Shown in pieces: positions 1 through 5,650 of a stretch of DNA of 5,650 nt. A model generated the notes under the pieces. It saw only the letters and a program-made list of their open reading frames with translations, ran no database searches and was not told the DNA's origin. The number at the start of each line of letters is the position of its first letter. The stretch's first letter is position 1. Position numbers and translations under genes: made by a program. The DNA comes from Candidatus Competibacteraceae bacterium (lineage in GTDB: Bacteria > Pseudomonadota > Gammaproteobacteria > Competibacterales > Competibacteraceae): assembly GCA_020444985.1 (NCBI GenBank), contig JAGRHK010000139.1, positions 1 through 5,650 of the forward strand, in the 5' to 3' direction.

Positions 1-7
1 GAGACAA

Positions 8-937
8 ATGCTGAAACACTCAATCTGGAATTTATTGCAGAAAACCTTTCAATCATGGAATGAAGAGCATGTGCCGCGCCTTGCCGCCGCCTTGGCTTAC
101 TATACGATCTTCGCGTTGGCCCCGTTGCTGATTATCGCTATCGCTATCGCTGCGTTATTTTTCGACGAAGCGCAAGTACGGACCAGTATCTTGAACGAGC
201 TGGGGGGCTTGATCGGCGCCAACGGGCGCGAAGCCATCGAAATGCTGATCGATGGAGCGCGTAAACCGGGCGCCGGGAAAGTTGCCACCCTAATCAGCAT
301 CATCACGTTGCTAGTGGCCGCCGGGGGCTTTTTCGGTCAGTTGCAAGACGCCCTTAATACTATTTGGCAAGTAAAACCAAAGCCAGGTCGTGGAATTTGG
401 GGCATTATCCAAAGCCGCTTCTTCTCGTTTGTGATGGTGCTTGGCACTGGCTTTTTATTATTGGTTTCCTTGCTAATCAGCACCGCATTAGCAGCCGCCG
501 AAAAGTTTCTGGGAGGGGATATCTACGGCGAAGCCTTATTGTGGCGGGTCATCAGTAGCACCGTGTCCTTCGGCATCACCACCCTGTTATTCGCCTTGAT
601 TTTCAAGGTACTGCCCGACGCCAAGGTCCGCTGGCGCGATGTCTGGGTCGGAGCGATCGCTACAGGGATTTTATTCTCACTCGGCCGGTTTCTGATTGGC
701 TGGTATTTGGGACAAGCGAGTACCGAATCGACCTATGGCGCCGCCGGTTCGTTGGTCGCCCTGTTGATCTGGATTTACTACTCCACGCAAATTTTATTTT
801 TGGGCGCTGAATTTACTCAGATCTACGCGCAAACCTACGGTTCCGATATTACTCCCGCCGCAAACGCGGTTCGAGTTATCGAACAGGAATGCACTGAACA
901 GGAAATGCCGAATAAAAACCAATCTCAAGATTCATAA
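8..937 (+). CDS. YihY/virulence factor BrkB family inner-membrane protein
   Basis: Predicted polytopic inner-membrane protein of 309 residues, a normal length for the YihY/BrkB family. Six hydrophobic segments can be read at about residues 26-52, 92-115, 138-163, 180-201, 211-234 and 245-270. Family hallmarks are an N-terminal RLAAALAYYTIFALAPLL stretch (24-41), DVWVGA (211-216), and YGAAGSLVALLIWIYYS followed by GAEFTQ near the last membrane span (243-271). The tail after residue 275 is polar and probably cytoplasmic. The family was once annotated as ribonuclease BN; that name belongs to another protein and should not be used here. The biochemical role is unsettled; transport or envelope functions have been proposed. 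The ATG at position 8 gives a typical N-terminus with about 20 residues before the first membrane span, but only seven bases precede it, so its ribosome binding site (perhaps GAGA at 1-4) and any upstream start cannot be judged. Leucine codons TTA and TTG are commoner here than in the downstream genes. Family assignment is firm; function is not. Confidence 0.93.
   Translation: MLKHSIWNLLQKTFQSWNEEHVPRLAAALAYYTIFALAPLLIIAIAIAALFFDEAQVRTSILNELGGLIGANGREAIEMLIDGARKPGAGKVATLISIITLLVAAGGFFGQLQDALNTIWQVKPKPGRGIWGIIQSRFFSFVMVLGTGFLLLVSLLISTALAAAEKFLGGDIYGEALLWRVISSTVSFGITTLLFALIFKVLPDAKVRWRDVWVGAIATGILFSLGRFLIGWYLGQASTESTYGAAGSLVALLIWIYYSTQILFLGAEFTQIYAQTYGSDITPAANAVRVIEQECTEQEMPNKNQSQDS
133..150 (+). 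repeat. Three tandem copies of a 6-base unit (TATCGC) within the BrkB-family gene
   Basis: TATCGC occurs three times head to tail and encodes alternating Ile-Ala in the first membrane span. The unit is a multiple of three, so gain or loss of a copy would add or remove two hydrophobic residues without shifting frame. Probably a coincidence of Ile-Ala codon choice. Confidence 0.6.
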
Positions 938-969
938 GCTATTATTCCTCGTCTGACTGTCAGGTTGGC

Positions 970-1005
970 GGGTCAAGTCCTAGCGAATAAGCTGTTAGGG
1001 TCAAG
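970..1005 (+). repeat. Direct repeat GGGTCAAG x2, 28 bases apart, overlapping a weak stem-loop
   Basis: The exact 8-mer GGGTCAAG lies at 970-977 and 998-1005, with starts 28 bases apart. Between and overlapping the copies, CCTAGC (979-984) can pair with GTTAGG (994-999) around a 9-base loop, with one G-T pair and two more wobble pairs possible at the base. A spacing near three helical turns could place two bound proteins on roughly the same face of the DNA. No known operator is recognised, and repeats this short can arise by chance. Confidence 0.35.
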
Positions 1006-1018
1006 ACAACCGGATTTG

Positions 1019-1028
1019 CTAAGCTTAG
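1019..1028. repeat. Perfect 10-base palindrome CTAAGCTTAG
   Basis: The sequence is identical to its reverse complement, and flanking bases do not extend the symmetry. It lies about 60 bases before the DUF1015 start, where a regulator could act. No family-specific operator is recognised, and it may be chance. Confidence 0.3.
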
Positions 1029-1073
1029 GCTTGCATTCAGCGGCTTAAAAACTCACTCGCACAGTCGCTCGCC

Positions 1074-1080
1074 AGGAGGA
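1074..1080 (+). promoter_or_regulatory. Strong ribosome binding site for the DUF1015 gene
   Basis: AGGAGGA is a near-perfect Shine-Dalgarno sequence, nine bases before the ATG at 1090. It fixes the start of the DUF1015 gene and predicts efficient translation initiation. It is much stronger than the weak GGAAA (2436-2440) before the following gene. Confidence 0.85.
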
Positions 1081-1089
1081 GCGCCATCC

Positions 1090-2433
1090 ATGAATTTCAC
1101 ACCCATCGGTCTCCAGATTCCCAGGCTGCTGCTGCCCCGCGCGGGCGTGGATCTCACCCAGTGGGCCGTGGTGGCCTGCGATCAATACACCTCACAACCG
1201 GATTACTGGGCGCACGTCGAAGCGCGGGTTGGCAACGCGCCTTCGACCCTGCGCTTGATTCTGCCGGAAGTTTATCTGGGCGCATCCGACGAGGCGCAAC
1301 GCATCGCGGCTATTCACGAGACCATGCGCCGCTATCTGACTGAGGGTGTGTTGGAGCCTCAAGCGCCGGGAATGGCCCTGGTTGAGCGAGAAACCGCGCG
1401 GGGTCGGGTCCGAAAAGGACTCATCGCTGCCCTGGATTTGGAGCATTACGACTTTACTCCCGGCGCCAAACCCCTGATCCGCCCTACCGAGGGCACCATT
1501 CTGGAGCGTTTGCCGCCGCGCGTGCGCGTGCGTGAACAGGCGCCGCTGGAACTGCCGCATGTGATGGTGTTGATCGACGATCCCGAACGCAGCGTTATTG
1601 AACCGCTGTTCGCGGAACCGCTTGAGGAACTCTACGACTTCCCCCTGATGCTGGACAGCGGGCGGGTGCGCGGCTGGCGGCTGGGCCATCCCCTGTTAAT
1701 GCAATGGGTCATCGAGCGACTGGCGGGATTAGCGAGTCCAGCGCTCTTCAACGACCGCTATGGCGTCACCGATGAACCGGTGATGCTGTATGCGATGGGC
1801 GACGGCAACCATTCCTTCGCCACCGCCAAAACCCTCTGGGAGAACCTCAAACGCCATGCGCCCGATCCAGCGGCCATCATGGATCATCCAGCCCGTCACG
1901 CGCTGGTGGAGCTGGTGAACCTTCATGATGAGGGTCTGCAATTCGAAGCGATTCACCGCGTCGCGTTCAACATCAATCCGGCCTCTTTGCTGGAGGCGAT
2001 GACTGGCTTTTGCGCTCATCAGGGTTCGACGCTGACGGTCATCGACCATCCCTCATGGGAAGCAGCGCGGCGCGCCTGGCAGGAGATGGAGCAACGATCG
2101 GGCTGCCATACCCTGGCTTTTACCAGCCGCGATCATCATGGCGTACTCTTGATTGAACAGCCGCGGCTCACCCTGCCTGTCGCCAGCCTACAGGCTTTCC
2201 TTGACCCGTATCTGGAAAATCAGCCTGGGGCGCGGATCGACTACATCCACGGCGACGACGCCTTGGCGCAGTTGAGCGCGCAGCCTGGCAACCTCGGTTT
2301 CTATCTACCGGCTCTGGCCAAGAAGGACTTTTTCCGCACGGTAATCCGCGACGGCGCGCTGCCCAGAAAGACCTTTTCAATGGGTGAGGCGGATGAGAAG
2401 CGGTTTTATCTGGAATGCCGGCGCATCGTTTAA
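1090..2433 (+). CDS. DUF1015 family protein
   Basis: Soluble 447-residue protein of the DUF1015 family, full length, with no signal peptide or membrane span. Recognisable family stretches are YDFTPGAKPLIRPTEGTILE (120-139), followed by ERLPPRVRVREQAPLELPH; IDDPERSVIEPLF (162-174); GDGNHSFATAK (237-247), which matches the family's signature GDG(N/H)H motif and is the best candidate for a catalytic or ligand-binding site; and VELVNLHDEGLQFEAIHRV (273-291). The start is fixed by AGGAGGA nine bases upstream. The biochemical activity is not established; from memory, homologues in some clostridia sit beside serine-biosynthesis genes, but nothing here points that way. The downstream EF-G-like gene starts 12 bases after the stop, so the two are probably cotranscribed. 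The family call is secure; function is unknown. Confidence 0.92.
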   Translation: MNFTPIGLQIPRLLLPRAGVDLTQWAVVACDQYTSQPDYWAHVEARVGNAPSTLRLILPEVYLGASDEAQRIAAIHETMRRYLTEGVLEPQAPGMALVERETARGRVRKGLIAALDLEHYDFTPGAKPLIRPTEGTILERLPPRVRVREQAPLELPHVMVLIDDPERSVIEPLFAEPLEELYDFPLMLDSGRVRGWRLGHPLLMQWVIERLAGLASPALFNDRYGVTDEPVMLYAMGDGNHSFATAKTLWENLKRHAPDPAAIMDHPARHALVELVNLHDEGLQFEAIHRVAFNINPASLLEAMTGFCAHQGSTLTVIDHPSWEAARRAWQEMEQRSGCHTLAFTSRDHHGVLLIEQPRLTLPVASLQAFLDPYLENQPGARIDYIHGDDALAQLSAQPGNLGFYLPALAKKDFFRTVIRDGALPRKTFSMGEADEKRFYLECRRIV

Positions 2434-2445
2434 ACGGAAACCCTC

Positions 2446-4509
2446 ATGTCCAACATTTCGGACCTGGCGCGCGTGCGCAACATCGGCATCGCCGCGCATG
2501 TGGACGCCGGCAAGACGACTCTGACCGAACGCATGCTGTATTACGCTGGCGTTTCCCACAAAATCGGCGAGGTTCATGAAGGCGCGGCCCACATGGACTA
2601 TATGGCCGAGGAACAGGCGCACGGCATCACCATTACTGCCGCCGTGACCCGCCTGCCCTGGCGGGAGCATTTGATTCAACTGATCGATACGCCTGGCCAT
2701 GTCGATTTCACCATCGAAGTTGAACGCTCGATGCGCGTTCTGGACGGCTGTGTGATCGTGCTGGATGGCGTGCGCGGCGTCGAGCCGCAAACCGAGACGG
2801 TCTGGCGGCAACGCACCCGGTTTCGATTACCCACGCTGTTTTTCGTCAATAAACTGGATCGGCCCGGCGCTGATTTTAGCGGGGTGCTGACCACGGTGCG
2901 CGAACGCCTGGCTGCGGAACCTGTGGCAGTGACCGTACCATCGCCGAATGATGATGGCGCGATCATTCACCTGATCGATAAAACCCGGTGGCGCTTCACT
3001 GGCGAGCGGGGTGAGCAGGTGGACATCACCCCCTGCGATGAAGCCGTCTGGGAGCACATGCGGCCCTGGCGGGAAAGCCTGTTGCTGGCGGCGGCGGAGA
3101 TGGATGAAGCCCTGGCTGAGCAGGTGCTGACGGAAGAAGAGCCCGAGCCTGATCCGGATGCGGTTTGGGCCGCGCTGCGCTTAGCCACGCTGACCGGCAA
3201 GGCGTTCCCCTGCTTCGCTGGCAGCGCCCTGCGCAACCAGGGCGTGCAGCCGGTAATGGATGGCGTGCTGCGATTGCTGCCGGCGCCGACCGAGCGTCCG
3301 TCCAGTCTGGCGCATCGACCGGATGGCGGCGAAGAGTGGGTCGCAATGGAAACGGCGGGTCCCCTGGCGGCGCTGGCCTTCAAAGTCCAGATGTGGGAAG
3401 GCCGCCGTCATGTCTTTGCCCGGCTCTATCGTGGAATGCTGAAACCGGGTGATGAAGTCGCCATTCCCGGTCCAGGGGGAACGGTGCGTCATGAGCGCGC
3501 GGCGCGGTTGTTCGAAGTGGACGCCAACCATAAAACCCGACTGGATCAGGCCACCGCCGGGCAGATCGTCCTGATTGCCGGCCTACGCTGGGCGACGACA
3601 GGCGATACGTTATGCGCGCCAAGCCATCCGCTGTGGCTGGAGCGCATCGACGCTCGCGAACCGGTGCTGGGCCTGGCGATTGAACCACAGTCCAGCGCCG
3701 ACGAAGAGAAGTTGCTGGAAGCCCTGGACAAGCTGCAACAGGAAGATCCCACATTGCGGGTTGAAGAAGATCCGGAAACGGGCCAGCGCGTGCTGCGCGG
3801 CATGGGCGAGCTGCACTTGCAGATTGCGGGCGAACGCTTGCGCCGCGAGTTCAATGTCAATATCCGGGTCGGCAACCCTGATGTGGTGACGCGCGAAACG
3901 ATTGAACAAGCCGCCGAAGCCGATCACCTGTTTCATCGCGTGATCGAGCAACCGGACGGGAGAAAACTGGAGATGAAAGCCTGGGCGCGGGTTGCGGTCG
4001 CGCCCTTGCCGCGCGGGACGGGTTTGACGGTAAGCGTTGAACCGGTCGTGCGACCGGAGGGCGCCCAACTTAATCCGTCGCAGCAGGATGCGATCTCCGG
4101 TGGCGCCGAAGATGCGCTGGCTAATGGTCCTGCGACAGGAGCGACCTTGCAGGATTTGGCGGTGCGGGTGCTGGATGTGGAATTGTTCGGCGCGCTCTCC
4201 AATCCGCAGGCGGTGCGCATTGCCGTTGCCGAGGCAGTGCGCAAGGCGTTGATCCGGGCGGGTAGTTTGGTGTTGCGGCCGATTATGGCCACCGAAGTAG
4301 TCGTTCCCGAGAGCGATGTGGGAACGGTCATGGGCGATTTACAGGCCCGCCGGGCGGTCATTCGGGACACGACCAGCCTGGGGGATATGACGATTATCCA
4401 TTGCGATTGCGCGCTGGACCGGCTGTTGGGCTATATTACTGATCTGCGCGGCATGACCCACGGTCGCGGCCAGTTCACCATGACGTTTGATCGGTTTGAT
4501 GTGGGCTGA
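2446..4509 (+). CDS. Elongation factor G-like translational GTPase (divergent EF-G paralogue)
   Basis: Translational GTPase of 687 residues with EF-G domain order. G1 is AHVDAGKT (17-24), switch I GITI (60-63), G3 DTPGH (81-85) with the catalytic-type His85, G4 NKLD (135-138) and G5 GSAL (259-262), so GTP binding and hydrolysis look intact. A short G' insert (about 155-245) precedes G5. Domain II spans about 300-390, and domain III (405-480) keeps GMGELHL (452-458). Domain V keeps VMGDLQARR (628-636) and ends at HGRGQFTMTFDRF. Domain IV (about 482-605) is divergent. It lacks the RGQYGHV and YHDVDSSE loops of housekeeping EF-G, and its VAVAPLPRGTGL (517-527) resembles the equivalent Tet(M) stretch. 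The C-terminal tail usual in EF-G is absent. Switch I has His59 where RGITI normally has Arg. The start is clear: a standard N-terminus, with weak GGAAA five bases upstream. Likely cotranscribed with the DUF1015 gene. Its role could be specialised translocation, ribosome rescue or ribosome protection; it is probably not the housekeeping fusA. Confidence 0.88.
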   Translation: MSNISDLARVRNIGIAAHVDAGKTTLTERMLYYAGVSHKIGEVHEGAAHMDYMAEEQAHGITITAAVTRLPWREHLIQLIDTPGHVDFTIEVERSMRVLDGCVIVLDGVRGVEPQTETVWRQRTRFRLPTLFFVNKLDRPGADFSGVLTTVRERLAAEPVAVTVPSPNDDGAIIHLIDKTRWRFTGERGEQVDITPCDEAVWEHMRPWRESLLLAAAEMDEALAEQVLTEEEPEPDPDAVWAALRLATLTGKAFPCFAGSALRNQGVQPVMDGVLRLLPAPTERPSSLAHRPDGGEEWVAMETAGPLAALAFKVQMWEGRRHVFARLYRGMLKPGDEVAIPGPGGTVRHERAARLFEVDANHKTRLDQATAGQIVLIAGLRWATTGDTLCAPSHPLWLERIDAREPVLGLAIEPQSSADEEKLLEALDKLQQEDPTLRVEEDPETGQRVLRGMGELHLQIAGERLRREFNVNIRVGNPDVVTRETIEQAAEADHLFHRVIEQPDGRKLEMKAWARVAVAPLPRGTGLTVSVEPVVRPEGAQLNPSQQDAISGGAEDALANGPATGATLQDLAVRVLDVELFGALSNPQAVRIAVAEAVRKALIRAGSLVLRPIMATEVVVPESDVGTVMGDLQARRAVIRDTTSLGDMTIIHCDCALDRLLGYITDLRGMTHGRGQFTMTFDRFDVG

Positions 4510-4512
4510 TCA
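4507..4512. other. Back-to-back stop codons sharing the palindrome TGATCA
   Basis: The plus-strand EF-G-like gene stops with TGA (4507-4509) and the minus-strand cobB-type gene stops with TGA read from 4512 to 4510. The convergent coding regions abut with zero intervening bases. No separate terminator can fit between them, so each transcript must end inside or beyond the other gene. Confidence 0.95.
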
Positions 4513-5650
4513 GGGTAGAAACAGCCGCGCGGCCGCTTCCGGATGGCTGGCGAAGTAGAGGTGCAGATACGAAGCCGTCAGCCGCCCAAGCCGATAAACC
4601 GCCTCCCCCGGTTGCCCATCCCGCTGGCGGCGACCTTGCGTTAACGGTTCAAGCGGCGTCGTCAGTTTAGAGTGGTGGAAGGTGTGGCCGCGCAGTTCCC
4701 CTTGCGGGAATTGCGCTGACTGCATTCCCAATCCCGCCAGCCGAGGTTGCATGACCGCCTGGCCCGGCAACAGACCCAGCATCGGCGCGCAATGTCCGTC
4801 TTTATCCGTCAGCGATTCCAGCGTGTAGAGCAAGCCGCCGCATTCGGCGTAAAGGGGTTTTTCAGCGGCATGATGATGGCGCAAAGCGGCGCGCAGCGCT
4901 GCGTTGCCCGCCAGCGCATCCAGATGCAGCTCCGGGTAGCCGCCGGGGAGGTAAATCGCGTCGACTTCTGGCAACTCCGCATCGGCCAATGGCGAAAAAA
5001 ATGTCAGTTCCGCACCCAGCGCGCACAGCGTGTCCAAGTTCGCGGGGTAGAGAAAAGCGAACGCCATGTCGCGAGCGATGCCAATGCGCACGCCTTTAAG
5101 CCGTGGCGTCAGCGGCTCCACCGGCATGGCGGGAAAGGCGACCGGCGGCGGCAATTCAGCCAAGCCGGTGTTCGCGATCAGCGCAGCCACGGCATTCAGC
5201 CGGCTTTCCAGATCCGCAATTTCCGCCGCCTGCACCAGACCCAGATGCCGGTCCGGCAGGGTGATTTCGCTATCGCGCGGCAACCAGCCGTAATCGCGGA
5301 TCTCGGGCGCGAGGCTTTCCGCCAGTAACGCGGCATGCCCCGGTCCGGCCACCCGGTTGGCCAGTACGCCGGCGAACGGCAGGCCCGGACGATAATGCGC
5401 CAGACCGTGCGCAACCGCGCCAAACGTTTGCGCCATCGCGTGCGCGTTGATCAGCGCCAGGATGGGAACGCCGAACCGTTGCGCCAAGTCGGCGCTGGAA
5501 GGCGTCCCGTCGAACAGGCCCATCACGCCCTCGATCAGAATCAAATCCGCCGCCTGTGCGGCCTGATAAAGCAGGGCCTTGCAATCGCGTTCGCCGACCA
5601 TCCACAAATCGAGCTGATAGACGGGTTGGCCGGAAGCGCGCTCCAGAATC
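4510..5650 (-). CDS. cobB: Cobyrinate a,c-diamide synthase, partial (N-terminus beyond the window)
   Basis: Enzyme of corrinoid (vitamin B12) biosynthesis that amidates the a and c carboxylates of cobyrinate or hydrogenobyrinate, using ATP and glutamine. About 379 codons are visible. The open frame continues upstream of the TTG at 5607 to the window edge with family-like sequence (ASGQPVYQLDLWMVG), so the true start and N-terminal P-loop lie outside. Counting from that TTG, the synthetase half has EGVMGLFDG (26-34) and LPDRHLGLV (117-125). The glutamine amidotransferase half starts near 172 and has GGYPELH (222-228), ECGGLLY with nucleophile Cys256, RGHTFHHS (306-313) and SYLHLYF with the probable catalytic His349. 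The C-terminus is complete. CbiA (anaerobic route) and CobB (aerobic route) cannot be told apart from this fragment, and the methanogen homologue CfbB is unlikely in this setting. It converges on the EF-G-like gene, and any cobalamin operon partners would lie to the right of the window. Confidence 0.93.
   Translation of the reverse strand, partial: ILERASGQPVYQLDLWMVGERDCKALLYQAAQAADLILIEGVMGLFDGTPSSADLAQRFGVPILALINAHAMAQTFGAVAHGLAHYRPGLPFAGVLANRVAGPGHAALLAESLAPEIRDYGWLPRDSEITLPDRHLGLVQAAEIADLESRLNAVAALIANTGLAELPPPVAFPAMPVEPLTPRLKGVRIGIARDMAFAFLYPANLDTLCALGAELTFFSPLADAELPEVDAIYLPGGYPELHLDALAGNAALRAALRHHHAAEKPLYAECGGLLYTLESLTDKDGHCAPMLGLLPGQAVMQPRLAGLGMQSAQFPQGELRGHTFHHSKLTTPLEPLTQGRRQRDGQPGEAVYRLGRLTASYLHLYFASHPEAAARLFLP

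Larger units (their letters stand above)
938..1089. other. Intergenic gap with small repeats and dyads; presumed upstream region of the DUF1015/EF-G-like pair
   Basis: This is the only substantial non-coding stretch. It contains an 11-base dyad CTGACTGTCAG (953-963), an 8-base direct repeat GGGTCAAG (970-977 and 998-1005), a near-repeat ATAAGCTATTA/ATAAGCTGTTA (934-944 and 987-997), a weak stem-loop (about 977-1001) and a palindrome CTAAGCTTAG (1019-1028). No GC-rich stem followed by a T-run is present, so no intrinsic terminator is supported for the upstream gene. No hexamer pair with good spacing resembles a sigma-70 promoter. By position this is where a promoter for the downstream pair should lie, unless those genes are read through from the left. 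Confidence 0.5.

Noticed and set aside
1016..1051. Possible promoter using TTGCTA or GCTTAG with TTAAAA/TAAAAA near 1045-1051
   Set aside because: Either the spacing is too long (23 bases) or the -35 match is poor; not good enough to annotate.
1517..1534. 18-base alternating pyrimidine-purine tract, potentially Z-DNA prone
   Set aside because: It encodes the conserved RVRVRE stretch of DUF1015, and GC-rich Arg and Val codons readily produce such alternation. No regulatory context.
1192..1689. 165-residue minus-strand open frame inside the DUF1015 gene
   Set aside because: Antisense shadow of a conserved coding region; no domain, ribosome binding site or independent context.
2377..2811. 144-residue minus-strand open frame spanning the DUF1015/EF-G-like junction
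   Set aside because: Mostly antisense to the conserved GTPase motifs; no sign of independent coding.
3610..4068. 152-residue minus-strand open frame inside the EF-G-like gene
   Set aside because: Shadow of domains II to IV of the EF-G-like protein; the translation has no recognisable motif.
2446..4509. Reading the EF-G-like gene as a tetracycline resistance gene
   Set aside because: The Tet(M)-like similarity is confined to part of domain IV. The Tet(M) tip loop sequence (SPVST region) is absent and the G domain is EF-G-like, so a resistance call is not supported.
4524..4536. GC-rich palindromes GCCGCGCGGC and GCGGCCGC just inside the 3' end of the cobB-type gene, considered as a terminator
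   Set aside because: There is no T-run on either side, and the bases encode the Ala-Ala-Ala-Arg run near the C-terminus. Simple codon choice explains the symmetry.
4747..5328. 193-residue plus-strand open frame inside the cobB-type gene
   Set aside because: It lies wholly antisense to a gene with clear family motifs, its translation is rich in Arg and Gln with no recognisable domain, and long antisense frames are expected in GC-rich coding DNA.
5599..5607. Starting the cobB-type gene at TTG 5607 or ATG 5601
   Set aside because: The open frame continues upstream to the window edge with family-like sequence, and the essential N-terminal nucleotide-binding region would be missing, so the true start is off the window.

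Overview
The window carries four protein-coding genes and little else. Three read rightward and one reads leftward from the right edge. Codon use, high GC in the right three quarters and the protein families all fit a proteobacterium, most likely a gammaproteobacterium. That placement is inference from sequence flavour, not a database match. No RNA gene, CRISPR array, insertion sequence or integrase is visible.

Left block (1-937): a complete gene for a YihY/BrkB-type inner-membrane protein with six hydrophobic segments. Its base composition is visibly less GC-rich than the genes to its right. It is followed by a 152-base gap, the only real intergenic space in the window. The gap holds a short direct repeat, a weak stem-loop and two small palindromes, but no convincing terminator or promoter.

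Central block (1074-4509): a strong Shine-Dalgarno site opens a tight two-gene unit. The first gene encodes a DUF1015 protein of unknown biochemical role. Twelve bases after its stop begins a 687-residue elongation factor G homologue. This is not an ordinary EF-G. All five GTPase motifs and domains II, III and V are recognisable, but the ribosome-contacting loops of domain IV lack the usual EF-G sequences. One stretch of that domain instead resembles Tet(M)-type ribosomal protection proteins. It is best read as a paralogous translational GTPase, with the housekeeping fusA presumably elsewhere in the genome.

Right block (4510-5650, minus strand): most of a cobyrinate a,c-diamide synthase (CobB/CbiA) of corrinoid biosynthesis, missing its N-terminal ATP-binding start because it runs off the window. 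It converges on the EF-G-like gene with no space at all: the two TGA stops sit back to back in the palindrome TGATCA.

The four genes do not form one pathway. The likely functional unit is the DUF1015/EF-G-like pair. The membrane protein and the cobalamin gene look like ordinary neighbours. The most interesting object is the divergent EF-G paralogue. There is no strong sign of a larger undescribed system.
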